The position numbers were made by a program, and so were the translations under genes. From Limnanthes douglasii subsp. nivea (Eukaryota > Streptophyta > Magnoliopsida > Brassicales > Limnanthaceae), in assembly GCA_036936605.1 (NCBI GenBank), contig JAUPFV010000002.1, positions 218,041,546-218,105,545 on the forward strand: DNA of 64,000 bases, in the 5' to 3' direction. Every line of letters begins with the position of its first letter. The stretch's first letter is position 1. The notes under the pieces were generated by a model, which was not told the origin of the DNA, did not search any database, and was given only the letters and a program-made list of their open reading frames with translations. This document shows positions 36,501 through 45,979 of the stretch, one piece after another.

Positions 36501-37490
36501 GGAAAGTATTATAAATACCTACACTAAGTCTGGTCTTTTCTACAAGACTTGGAGCCCTTCGATCCCAATTTTTTTTTAATTTCTATGCTGGAAACTTTTG
36601 AAAGGTTTTATCCCTATTGATAGTAACATCATGAAAAGGCACACTCAAATTGCTTCCAAGTGCCAATTCTACAACAAATGCGAAGAGAAAAACCATCCCT
36701 TTGTAAGTTGTTGCTTTGCTTGGCAACTATGGAACTACTTTAGTTGCCTTTTCAAAATCAAAATTGGTAGGTATATGGTTCTTTCCCATGTTTTTCACTC
36801 CTGGTTCTGGTATTCAAAAAACAAAAGACATATCACTCACATCATCCCTCAAGTCATCTGTTGTGTTATTTGGAGAAACATAAACTGATCAAAATTTTCT
36901 CGTTCTCCTGATACTGTCAAGAAAGCTATTGATAGAATTATCTACATTATTAGAAGTATGGACATGTCTAATATGCTATCATATAAACTCTGGACTAATG
37001 CATATTGTGCTGGTGTTTCTTTAGGCTGTAGCTCGATAATAAACAACAGAAAAGTTCCCAAATACCTCAAATAGATAGCTCAAAATCCAGGAAGAATGAA
37101 GCTTAATGTAGACGGATCATGCAACAGCCATGGGGAAGCCAGTGGCGGCATACTGATTAGAAGCTCAAAGGGAGACATTTTTCTTGGATCTAGAACTCTT
37201 CTGGGAAAATTAAATCCTTTTTTGCTGAAATCAGTGCCCTAATCGAGGGTTTGATTATTTGCAGACAAAAAACCTGGACTGACGTTGATGTGGAATCTGA
37301 TAGTTTGATCCTGGTTAATCTAATTGCTAACAGACAAGAAGCTTAATACCTTCAATCTTTAATGGATATCTGCAGATACCTAATTCACCCAAAGATGACG
37401 ATCAAGCACATCTCTCAAATTCAAGAATCAGTGTTCGGATTCGATTGCTAAAAATGTTCTTATCAACAAGAAAAATCTATACTTTTTAAA
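33503..37490 (+). pseudogene. LINE-2 ORF2 (endonuclease, RT, RNase H)
   Basis: The ATG at 33503 opens an exonuclease-endonuclease-phosphatase domain (INWNARGLNN, SIQEPMADV, IIGDFNANT near 33900). Its last catalytic block reads SNLAPL near 34150, where the family has SDHAPL, so Asp and His are lost. RT spans 34790-35945: AAGLDGFN, QLDMSKAFDKLSY, GLRKGDPLS and MAFADDVLIF, with the catalytic AFADD box intact. A zinc-binding RVT domain lies at 36600-36890 and an RNase H at 37090-37450 (LNVDGSCNS, ISALIEGL, VESDSLILVNL). ORF2 nicks target DNA and reverse-transcribes the RNA on it. About ten stops or shifts inactivate it. Confidence 0.87.
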
Positions 37491-37638
37491 TGATAATCCT
37501 TCAAATGAGCTGAGAACGATTCCACTCCTTGAAAGCATTGGTCTGTGTTTCGTTACCTGAATCGCAGAGGTGTTGTTGAAGACGAATAAGTTCTCGTTTG
37601 AATCTAAGGAGGGAATTTTAGGCGCCTAGCTTTAGAGA

Positions 37639-38051
37639 TTATTTCCTATAAGTCCCCTCTCTTATTCCTTTGTTGAATTTTAATCCCAAACCTTTGTAAT
37701 AAATATGTGACTTAAGCTCTCCCAACAAGAACTGGAGTTTTGACCTACCCGACTTCTTCAAAACCCTGCTTTTCTGTCGTGCATTGTAGATGGTGCGCAT
37801 AGAAGAAACATTATATTCGTTTAGCTTCTTAACACGATTCAATATATCTCTGGGTTAGTTCCAATGTAGGTCGTTCGTTCGACATATTCCATCTCTTCAT
37901 CATTCAAACGGCCAGCAAAAGAATGACCGTCTAGCTGTTTTGAACTCTCGTGGTTATGAATACCACATTTCACTTCTAACTTCCATTGATCTGGTTCCAC
38001 CATTAACCCGAGAAGCTCAAATGGGAAGCCAATATTTTTTGTTCTTGTAGA
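37639..38051 (-). pseudogene. FAR1/MULE-type transposase N-terminal fragment, left arm
   Basis: Read on the minus strand, the arm encodes PFELLGLMV, WKLEVKCGIHNHES, LDGHSFAGRLNDEEMEYV, then after a stop VKKLNEYNVSSMRTIYNARQ and GRSKLQFLLGELKSH. This is the zinc-binding (C..HNH) DNA-binding region and following segment of FAR1-related / MuDR-type transposases. The first Cys pair of the finger (usually CxCPFEL) is missing. Homology stops at the outer arm boundary, where another reading continues to 37639. The catalytic MULE domain is absent, so it can only act as nucleic acid, not as enzyme. Confidence 0.8.
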
Positions 38052-38426
38052 CTTACTGAGAAAGACCGTAAACAGAAATCTACAGGAACAAAAAAGATTG
38101 GCTTCCCATTTGAGCTTCTCGGGTTAATGGTGGAACCAGATCAATGGAAGTTAGAAGTGAAATGTGGTATTCATAACCACGAGAGTTCAAAACAGCTAGA
38201 CGGTCATTCTTTTGTTGGCCGTTTGAATGATGAAGAGATGGAATATGTCAAACGAGCGACCTACATTGGAACTAACCCAGAGATATACTGAATGGTGTTA
38301 AGAAGCTAAACGAAGATAATGTTTCTTCTATGCGCACCAACTACAATGCACGATAGAAAAGCAGGGTTTTGAAAAAGGCGGGTAGGTCACAACTCCAGTT
38401 CTTGTTGGGAGAGCTTAAGTCACATA
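37704..38426. repeat. Inverted duplication, 348-bp arms, 27-bp loop
   Basis: The left arm 37704-38051 and right arm 38079-38426 are reverse complements of equal length; I count about 13 mismatches and no indel (roughly 96% identity). The loop is 38052-38078. Each arm carries the same transposase-gene fragment (see next two entries). A transcript through it would form a long, nearly perfect hairpin. The left arm starts exactly where the LINE-2 3' end stops. A 16-17-bp near-identical sequence (aattttaggcgc(c/t)tag) lies at 37614 and again directly after the right arm at 38426. Confidence 0.93.
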
Positions 38427-38435
38427 ATTTTAGGC
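38055..38435 (+). pseudogene. FAR1/MULE-type transposase N-terminal fragment, right arm
   Basis: The mirror copy reads TEKDRKQKSTGTKKIGFPFE (beginning inside the loop), WKLEVKCGIHNHESSK, LDGHSFVGRLNDEEMEYVKR and, after a stop and shift, GRSQLQFLLGELKSHNF. Because coding starts inside the 27-bp loop in this orientation only, this arm is probably the original and the left arm the inverted copy. The same residues are lost from the zinc finger as in the left arm, so the gene was already decayed before the duplication. Confidence 0.78.
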
Positions 38436-38614
38436 GCTTAGTTAAGTTATTTTGGATTTTTTCATTTTCTTTGATTATAACTTTCAACCACGCGGTCGTC
38501 TTGTTTTTTATAAGAAAAACGACAAATAAAATTTATGTTTATTTTTATATATGTTGTTATATAGATTACTTTTGGTTGGTGTAAAAAATGAGTTTTATAC
38601 TCAACATAGAGGAA

Positions 38615-39235
38615 CTTCGGCCATCAAATAAGACGAAATAAGGAAAATATATACCATTGTTTGTTCATATTTCTTCGCTAGAGGAATGACAAAGAGGAAA
38701 TTCGCTAAATGAATGACAAAGAAGATAATGAAATTCGTAGAGCTTGGGAAATTCTCCTTCATTAATTTATTTTTTGAGCGTGTAAATCTAAAAAAAATTA
38801 GATGAAATAAAAAACCTCATTCATACAACCAAGTGTAAACTTATGACCTTTTAAACTTTTCAGCATATATTTGTGTTTTGTGACACACAGATATATCATG
38901 TCATGTTTCGTAATTTAAAATTGCACACTTTAAGTATATCATTTTTTACAACTTAATTATACACGTTCTGCAACTTAGTTATAGTATGTGCTGAAAGAGT
39001 GACTATAACTCTGCACTCGATTGTCCAAAGGAGGTTATTTTTGTAATTCAGTCTATTTTTAGAACTACCGACTTGCATATGAGTTGAAATCCTAGTATAA
39101 TAAGTTTCAAAATATGGTATACTTAAGTTGAAAAAAACGATGTATATAAGTTACAAATATGGTCTAATACCATATTTTCCAACTTAATTATATCATATTT
39201 TAAAATTTATTACACCATGTGTTACCGAAGGAAAA
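38615..39235. repeat. Dispersed repeat R1, copy 2
   Basis: This copy aligns with 10690-11230 in the same orientation (landmarks listed there). Copy 2 has extra AT-rich insertions and no coding capacity. The 190 bp between the inverted repeat and this copy (38427-38614) hold nothing recognisable. Confidence 0.65.
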
Positions 39236-39454
39236 ATCATAAATCTAACATGTACCAGGCTCCTAGATTTATTTGGATGTTTTTTCAAATTTAACAGACT
39301 CTAAAGTTTCTTTAATCTTCTTCACATTGCCTTATATTGCTTATAGATATATTAAACTTGTATAAGACGATAAAAGTCATAGTAGAATATTTGCAAAGTT
39401 TTTGGGGTCTCCTTCCAAAATCTTCTTCATTTCATCGAATATTATTCAGTTGAT

Positions 39455-39765
39455 AACTTATACCTGGCCACTATCATATTGACTAAAACGAGAGGAGAAG
39501 ATTTGTTTAATAATTTTAATTCCGCAGAATCATGTAACCTTTTCATTCTCAAATTGGATACCATTATCTGCTGTAATGACGTAGCACTCCATAAAACAAC
39601 AAATATTTGATCATATGAAGTTGAGCACCTCATTGGATGTGATATTTAACAATTGTTGTGCCTCTACCCTTGTAGAAGTAATATACTGCTACTAACATTA
39701 AAGTTATTCCTCTTAAAGCTTTATGGATGGGTCTCCCAATTTCAAGGACCCATCTGTCTAATGGA
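39455..39765 (-). pseudogene. Gypsy integrase core fragment
   Basis: On the minus strand the fragment shows a VAVYYFYKGRG block (family: AIDYFTKWVEA), then ITADNGIQFENEKV, a stop, and KIIKQIFSSRFSQYDSGQV, the order of the second catalytic Asp region and the following Gly-Gln-Val block of plant gypsy integrases. Here the DNG motif keeps its Asp, unlike Tat-1. It is an isolated, frameshifted remnant ending at a plus-strand copia element. Confidence 0.65.
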
Positions 39766-41640
39766 ATTGCTTCAAATATTGCTTTTAATAGATTAATTGA
39801 TACAACTTATGGAAAAAGGATATGTTTTCATATGAAAAATTATAGTCTTTTTATGAGAGATGACAAAGGAGATTTAATTGTTAAAGTTCAAATATAAAAA
39901 AATGGAATGTTTCCTTTGAATATTCAAAATGATCTTTCAAAATGTTTTGAGGCTTGTTATAAAGATTCAGCATGGCTATGGCATGTTCGATTTGGGCATC
40001 TAAAACTTTACAAGTTTAGAGTTCTTGTCCAAGAAGGAAATGATGAGAGGGTTATTGTGTATCAATAATCCTGAACAACTATGCGAAGAATGTTTACTTG
40101 TAAAATAATTAAGAAAAATCTATCCAAAGGAGTCACAATCAAGAGCAAAAAAACCTCTCGAGCTTATTCATACCGACGTGTGTGGTCCACTCAAGTCGAG
40201 CTCTCTAGATAAAAATAACTACTTCCTTCTCTTCATTGATGATTTTTCAAAAAAAACTTGGGTATATTTCTTGAAACAGAAATCTGAAGGCTTCAGAATA
40301 CTTAAAAAGTTCAAAGCAGTTGTGGAAAAAGAAAGCGGAAATAAGATTAAATCCATAAGATCTAACCGAGGAGGGGAGTTTACTTCCAATAAATTCCAAG
40401 AGTTTTCTGAAGCACATGGGATTCGTCGCCAATTGATAGTTCCCAGATCTCCTCAACAAAATGGTGTGACAGAAAGGAAGAATAAAACGATCCTTGATAT
40501 GACGTGAATAATGCTAAAAAGTAAGAAACTGCCTCAGGATTTTTGGGCGGAAGCAGTGGCATGTGCGGTCTACTTGTCAAACCGATCTCCAACAAGAATT
40601 TTTTAGGGAAAGACACCACAAGAAGCATGAAGTGGAAGAAAGCCCAGAATTTCCTACTTAAGAGTATTTGGAAGTGTAGCTCATGTCCATGTACCAGACG
40701 AACAACAAACCAAACGCGATGATAAAAGCAAGAGTTTTATCTTCATCGATTACGACTCAACTTCCAAAGGCTACAATTTGTACAACCCAAACAATAAAAA
40801 GGTTTTGATAAGCCAAGACATGATAGTTGATAAAGAAGGCGAATGGGATTTTGGGTCTCATACAAATGAGTTCATGTTTTTCCCCAAATTAAAGAAGATG
40901 AGCAGACACCAAATGAGAAATCAAAAGAGATTGCAACCCGACATACTTCACCAACATCAACTACTCATTGAGACTCACCACCTTCATTATCGTCAAATGG
41001 TAGTCAGAATGAGAGAGTTGTGGAACGTACAAGAAGCTTGAGTGATCTTTATGAGGTAATCGAACCAATTGATAACCTTACACTCTTTTATCTCTTTGCT
41101 GATTGTGAACCAATGGCATTTTAAGAAGCTACACAAGAGAAACATTGGAAAGACGCGATGAACGAATAAATTAGAGCTATTGAGAAGAATGACACACGAG
41201 AACTCATCTCACTTCCCAAAGGATGGATGACAATAGGCATCATATGGTTATACAAAACAAAGAGAAATGCTAAGGGGAGACTGAAAAACACATAACGAGG
41301 CTTGTTGCAAAAGGCTATAGTCAAAAGGCGGGAATTAACTATGATGAGGTATTCGCCCCCGTTGCTCGATTGGAAACTATTAGACTAATAATTTCTTTGG
41401 CAGCTCAAAACAAGTGAAAGATACAAAAAATAGATGTGGAGTGAGCATTTCTAAATGGAATTCTTGAAAAAGAAGTCTACATTCAACAACCATTAGGTTA
41501 TGAGGTCAAAGGCCACAAAGACAGGGTGTTGAAGCTAAAGAATGCTCTTTATGGGCTAAAACAAACACCAAAGACATGGAACAGTAGAATCGACAAATAT
41601 TTATGAGAGAACGGCTTCGACAAACTTAGGTGATCAGTCT
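39766..41640 (+). pseudogene. Ty1/copia polyprotein fragment (GAG-pre-integrase, integrase, RT)
   Basis: The order is GAG-pre-integrase (WLWHVRFGHL near 39975), integrase (40178-40507: HTDVCGPLKS, LLFIDDFSKKTW, IRSNRGGEFTS, PQQNGVTERKNKTI) and copia RT (41125-41640: HWKDAMNE, GWMTIGIIWLYKTK, GALYGLKQ-like LYGLKQTPK). The second integrase catalytic site reads RSNRGGEF where the family has RSDNGGEF, so the Asp is replaced. Stops and shifts are many. RT ends abruptly near 41640 before the catalytic YVDD box. It belongs to the copia superfamily by domain order (integrase before RT). Confidence 0.87.
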
Positions 41641-42480
41641 GTGTCGCTGAACTTTATCAATTTCATGTTTTCACCAACTGCGGTGGAAAGCTTTATAGAC
41701 ATGTAGTGCTTGTTGAGTCCCTACTTTTATAGACACGTATTACTTCCCATTTATATGATCGTGACGCCCAATAACTGGGAGGGGAAGCCTAAAACAATTT
41801 TTTTCATTTTTCTCTCATGCTTTTGGTTAACTCAACGTAAACCTTATGTCTTGCCCATTTCTCTAGAAGACTATTTTGGGTCCTGCTGATCTTGGTTTGA
41901 TGCAGTGAAAGGCAACTGCACCGGAACCTTATTTTAAATCGATGGTGATCGCTTTGGTGCAGTGGTAGGAAAAGGTAAGCAGTTTGGTACTTTTTGTTGC
42001 AGCCAAATCTCCTGGGACCCTTTTTTTATACTCAAATTTCTTAGACGCCGATTTGTGGCCATAATCTCCGTCTTACCAGCGGCCAAGGCCCGGTAATACA
42101 GCTCGTGTTCATTGTTAATATATTTTTTATGGTACATAATTTCCTGGGATTGAACATCTACGTCAACCTATTTCTAATAATGTGTTGAAAGTTTGGACCT
42201 TTCCTTTTTATATTTCCTTAGAAAAAGAGGCACCGTTACAAATTCCCTATCGTAAAAAGGCGACTCATACCTATTTGCAGTGTTCTTCATGGTCAAGTTT
42301 GATGTGCACAAACATTGTGTGTCGTCTCTTACAAGTTTCCTTGTTATGGTGCATGCATAGTATCATGTGGTCTTCATGACCTCTTTTTATTCCGTTTTTA
42401 TCAAATCTTTGTTTTAAAACCGGCCCAATCATATCAAAGCTCAAAATGCACTGTGGTGCCAATAACCAAACCATGCTAGC
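41641..42480. other. Moderate-GC stretch, unidentified
   Basis: The composition is less AT-rich than neighbouring spacer. Short ORFs exist on both strands (42182-42379 plus, 42271-42474 minus), but neither resembles a family I know. It may be a continuation of the minus-strand gag remnant that follows. Confidence 0.3.
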
Positions 42481-42960
42481 GCAATTTTTTGAAGGTCATC
42501 GTAAAAGCTTTACACCTCAGATGATCATCCTCTAGAAAATTAGTAACTTCGCCCACGAGACAATAGATGTGAAGCTTTGGGTCTCCATTCCCGTAGTATA
42601 TTTCCAACTTGCTAAAATCGAAGCATTGTGCTAATTCAAAAACCATGATTTCTTGAACTGAAGGAGAATATAACCTCTTGAACGAGCCAAAATATAATCC
42701 ACCAAATGACCCCCCTTAGAAACTGATGTTGACGCTTTGTACTCAAACCTCTGTCTCAGGATTTTATGCTTGGACTGATCGAGATTATGTCTCAGAAGTA
42801 TGAGATCAGCTCGTGGTTCATGATGGATAGAGTCGACTCGTTGCTATTTCCCAATGGTCAACATCCGTTCGAGCAAAAGGTGTGAGCGGGATACCCAAAA
42901 TTTCCATCGAAAATCTCGTCCAAAACCTCTTCATCTGCGGAACACATGCGTTGCCGGAAA
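42481..42960 (-). pseudogene. Gypsy gag-like fragment
   Basis: The minus strand reads FDFSKLEIYYGNGDPKLHIY and then EDDHLRCKAFTMTFKK, which follows the beginning of the retrotransposon gag domain (F-x-G-x-x-DP-x-x-H, then L-x-x-x-AF). Upstream (42700-42960) is frameshifted. Only one block matches, so the call is tentative. Confidence 0.4.
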
Positions 42961-42999
42961 ATATTAAGACAACGCTGACTAAAAACAAACAAATAATTT

Positions 43000-43420
43000 T
43001 GATGTGGATTAAAAATAAGAAATATTACAAGCCACTCTTAGAACTCATACTATAAGATTAATATTACAAGCCACTCTTTTTTCTCTTATTTTAATTTTCT
43101 CTATAGTTTACTTCTTGGTGTTTTCGGTGATAGTCTAAATGGTGGAGAGAGCTCCACTATTCATATAATCATAGTGGAGACAAAGATCCACCATCCAAGA
43201 GCTTATGGATACTTAAACACTCAACCTCAATACTACTCTGAAGGTAAAATTGTTTCTTACACTTAACATAAAAAGAGTATCTTGCACTCAACCTAATGGC
43301 GTTTTACACACTACCTCCACTACAACAATAATTCATATTTACTTTTTTCTATAACGTGGTTTCTTGATGGGCCTTATTGAGAGGTTGGACCTTTTAATGG
43401 GTATAGTTTATGATCCAACA
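43000..43420 (-). repeat. Copia 3' LTR
   Basis: On the minus strand a purine-rich tract AAGGAGGAG (43421-43429) is followed by TGTTGGATC at 43420, the usual junction of polypurine tract and 3' LTR. The other end is less certain; TGATGTGG at 43000 is the best candidate. An 18-bp sequence (atattacaagccactctt) is duplicated near 43021 and 43063. Confidence 0.6.
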
Positions 43421-43424
43421 CTCC

Positions 43425-44400
43425 TCCTTAAACTTGGTCCCGTGACCCCTGGTAGTTTCCTTAATCGTTTAAAGTCTTCGCTTTTCAATGGTTTGGTGAA
43501 AATATCGGCAGTTTAATCTTGTGTCTTCACATATTCAACTTGCACATCCTTTCTTGTAATACATTCCCTTATCTAGTGGTAGCGGGCATCGATATGCTTG
43601 TTTCGATCGTGGAATACTGGATTCTTGGCTAAGACGATGGCTGACTTATTGTTGACATACACTTTAGTTGGCTAATTTTGTGTTAGGTCTATCTCTTTCA
43701 ATAGATTGTTAAGCCAAATTTCATGACTAATACATGTAGTAGTATCAACATATTTCGCCTCACAAGTGGACAACATGACAATCGGTTGTTTCTTTGACAT
43801 CCATGTGAAGATATCGTTTCTCATAAAAAAATACAAATCTAGTAGTACTCCTTCGATTTTCTATGTCTCCACCTAAATCACTATTGTTATACCCAACAAG
43901 CTTGTAATAATTAGAAATGGAATAGAGTAAACCAAAGTCAATTGTAGTTTTTAGATAGGGAATGATTCTCTTTGCAACCTTGAAATGAGTTATTATTGAA
44001 GATTCCATGTAGCGGCTAATTAATCCAACTGCATGAAGAATATATGATCTCGTGCAAGTTAGATAGCTTAGACTTTCCACCAAACTTTTGAATTATGTTT
44101 GATTACACTTTCGTATTTTTCATACTTGGATATTTTGACTCCGAACTCCATCTGTGTGCTTATCGGGTTATAGTTCTCCATCTTAAACTTCTTAAGGATA
44201 TATTTTGCATATATTTCTTATAAGATGAAAATTCCATCTTTTTGTTGCTTATCTTCAATGCCAAGGTAGTACGCCATGCGCCCCAAGTCTGTCATCTCGA
44301 ATTCCTTCGTCATCACTTCCTTGAATTTATTGAACGTGATTGGGTTGCTTCTAGTAAGATCAAATCGTCCAAGTAGTTTAAATTTCCCGTCTATTAATTT
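43425..44400 (-). pseudogene. Copia RT end and RNase H
   Basis: The 43760-44083 frame reads SLSYLTCTRSYILHAVGLIS, RYMESS, AKRIIPYLKTTIDFGLLYS and VGYNNSDLGGDIENRRSTT, the standard RT thumb and RNase H start of Ty1/copia elements (family: YSDSDWGGD, here with the catalytic Trp-flanking residues changed). The remaining RNase H is frameshifted down to the polypurine tract at 43421. Upstream, 44090-44400 is the end of RT. The element is truncated there, adjacent to satellite DNA. Confidence 0.85.
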
Positions 44401-44482
44401 GCGATATTGTTTGGTATTAGTTTTTAGTTATATTAATTTGGATTAGTGTGGTTTTTTATATATTAGTTAGTATTCAAAGATT

Positions 44483-44668
44483 CGATTTTGGTTTATAAAC
44501 TAATAAAAACACTTGTAAATTTATAACTAAATCATAATCATAATAATAAAAATGTAATAATAAAAATATAATATTTTAAAATTATAATATATGATTTTGG
44601 TTTATAAAATAATAATAATAATAACTTATAATATTTTACCATCATAAGATATAATTTTAGTTTATTAA
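44483..44668 (+). repeat. AT-rich satellite, block C left part
   Basis: The sequence has the same unit as block A at 29-30 kb (gattttggtttataaa, aacacttgtaaatttataac, ttttaccatcataagatataa). It is interrupted at 44668 by a GC-richer insert and resumes at 45191. Confidence 0.75.
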
Positions 44669-45190
44669 ACGGCCGGAGGGGTTTATTGCACAAAAACGCC
44701 GGGACGCAGGCTCCCGAAGAGGGAAGCCCAACGAATGCCAGATGCAAAGTTCCGCACCTCATTAAGATCATATTGGCATATTCTCCCAAAAAAAAAAAGC
44801 AGACCCCATTGAAGACGAGAGTAAGGTACATCAAGGCATTCTCCATTTCTGTCCACCGCCCTTCTCATGAAACCGTACGTGGACGTTACCGCTCATACAG
44901 CTCCCAGCCAGCAAGCAGTTAGCCTTCCTCTACAAGGAATGGATGGAAATGTGGATGAATCGGTCTGCAGGCTCCGTTCACTCCCTTGGAATTCAGCGTG
45001 GCAGCGAGCACAAAGTACTGGACTATTAGGAAATCCGTGTGTTGGCTCCTTGGACTTGCTCAATCTGTTACGAGCACTAGCCTTTTGCGGCTCTTCAGAT
45101 GACGTGTCCAATACCAATTTAAACTTCGGAGTCAACATGTTCACCGGCATGGTATCAGGAAATGGATCCCGATCCACCAACATCACATCC
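44669..45190 (-). other. nad1: NUMT: mitochondrial nad1 exon d with flanking group II intron parts
   Basis: The 522-bp block has far higher GC than its surroundings and splits a satellite unit cleanly. On the minus strand, 44870-44903 is a 34-nt group II intron domain V (GAGC at the start, stem partner ACGTACGGTTT). A domain VI-like stretch follows, then an exon reading SSMGSAFFFLGEYANMILM (about 44758-44816), which is NADH dehydrogenase subunit 1, then GTGCG at 44757-44753, a group II 5' splice site. The exon is close to the 59 bp I recall for angiosperm nad1 exon d. Such a gene with these introns exists only in plant mitochondria, so this is a nuclear copy. It cannot be expressed as nad1. 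Confidence 0.88.
44870..44903 (-). ncRNA. Group II intron domain V (in NUMT)
   Basis: The 34-nt sequence begins GAGCTGTATGAGCGG and ends ACGTACGGTTT, giving the domain V hairpin with the AGC catalytic triad and a GNRA-like loop (GTAA). It is a dead copy in nuclear DNA. Confidence 0.8.
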
Positions 45191-45660
45191 TTGTAATATT
45201 TATAACCAAATCATAATAATATATTCAAAATACAATACTAAAAATTATAATCATATAACTTATAATATTTGAAATTTTGATTTATAAAATAATAACAACA
45301 CTTGCATATTTATAACCAAATCATAATAATACTACTCAAATTTTTATTATAAAATTATAATCATATACTATAATATTTCAAAACTATAACTTAAAATATG
45401 ATTTTGGTTTATTAAATAATTACAACGCTTGTAATATCTATAACCAAATCATAGTTATAATAAAATTGTAATAACAAAATTATAATTAAAATTATAATTA
45501 TATAATTATAAGATATGATTATAATTTTTAAAAATAATAACAACAATAATAATATTTACAACCAAATTATTGTATAATATTCAAAATATAATAATAAATC
45601 ATAATAATATTTTTTATAATATTTAAAATTAATAGATATAGTTTATACAATAACAAATTC
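45191..45660 (+). repeat. AT-rich satellite, block C right part
   Basis: Three to four further units (ttgtaatatttataaccaaa at 45191, cttgcatatttataaccaaa, cttgtaatatctataaccaaa) run in the same orientation as block A. Confidence 0.75.
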
Positions 45661-45714
45661 ATAATATTTTTATTACGTATAATAATAAAATTGATTAACG
45701 TGATAAACATATCA

Positions 45715-45865
45715 TTATTATTAGCGTGATTATATATGTGCATGACTTGTGTGTTATTATTATTATTAGCGGAATTCTACGTGTGCGCGTGATTATGCAT
45801 GTACATGACTTGCGTGTTATTATTATTATTAGCGGATTCTACGTGTGAGCGTGAAATGGCGTATT
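45715..45865. repeat. Tandem repeat, about 63-bp unit, 2.3 copies
   Basis: The unit gcgtgattat...atgtgcatgacttgtgtg ttattattattattagcgga ttctacgtgtg occurs at about 45722 and 45789 and starts a third time near 45850. Confidence 0.75.
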
Positions 45866-45979
45866 ATAAGATTAGCGTGCTGTGTAGCTGAAATATTACA
45901 AAACATACGTGTTGCAAAGAAAAAAGTTAAATTTCTACATGAATACATTTAAGTTCTAGCATATTCCTACTTATTTATG

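Larger units (their letters stand above)
32013..37703 (+). mobile_element. LINE-2: long plant L1 retrotransposon, decayed
   Basis: The element has the full plant L1 order: 5' UTR (CT-rich, about 32040-32161), ORF1 with a DUF4283-like domain, ORF2 with endonuclease, RT, a zinc-binding RVT domain and RNase H, then a 3' UTR ending cctttgtaataaa at 37703. No target duplication was found, because the right side abuts an inverted repeat. Each ORF has several frameshifts and stops, but long open stretches (up to 311 codons) remain, so it is younger than LINE-1. Confidence 0.85.

Noticed and set aside
40178..40507. Endogenous pararetrovirus instead of copia
   Set aside because: Integrase precedes RT and an LTR/PPT structure exists for related fragments; no movement protein or coat signature is seen.
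44867..45196. 109-codon plus-strand ORF as a host gene
   Set aside because: It lies antisense within the mitochondrial nad1 insert and only reflects its higher GC content.
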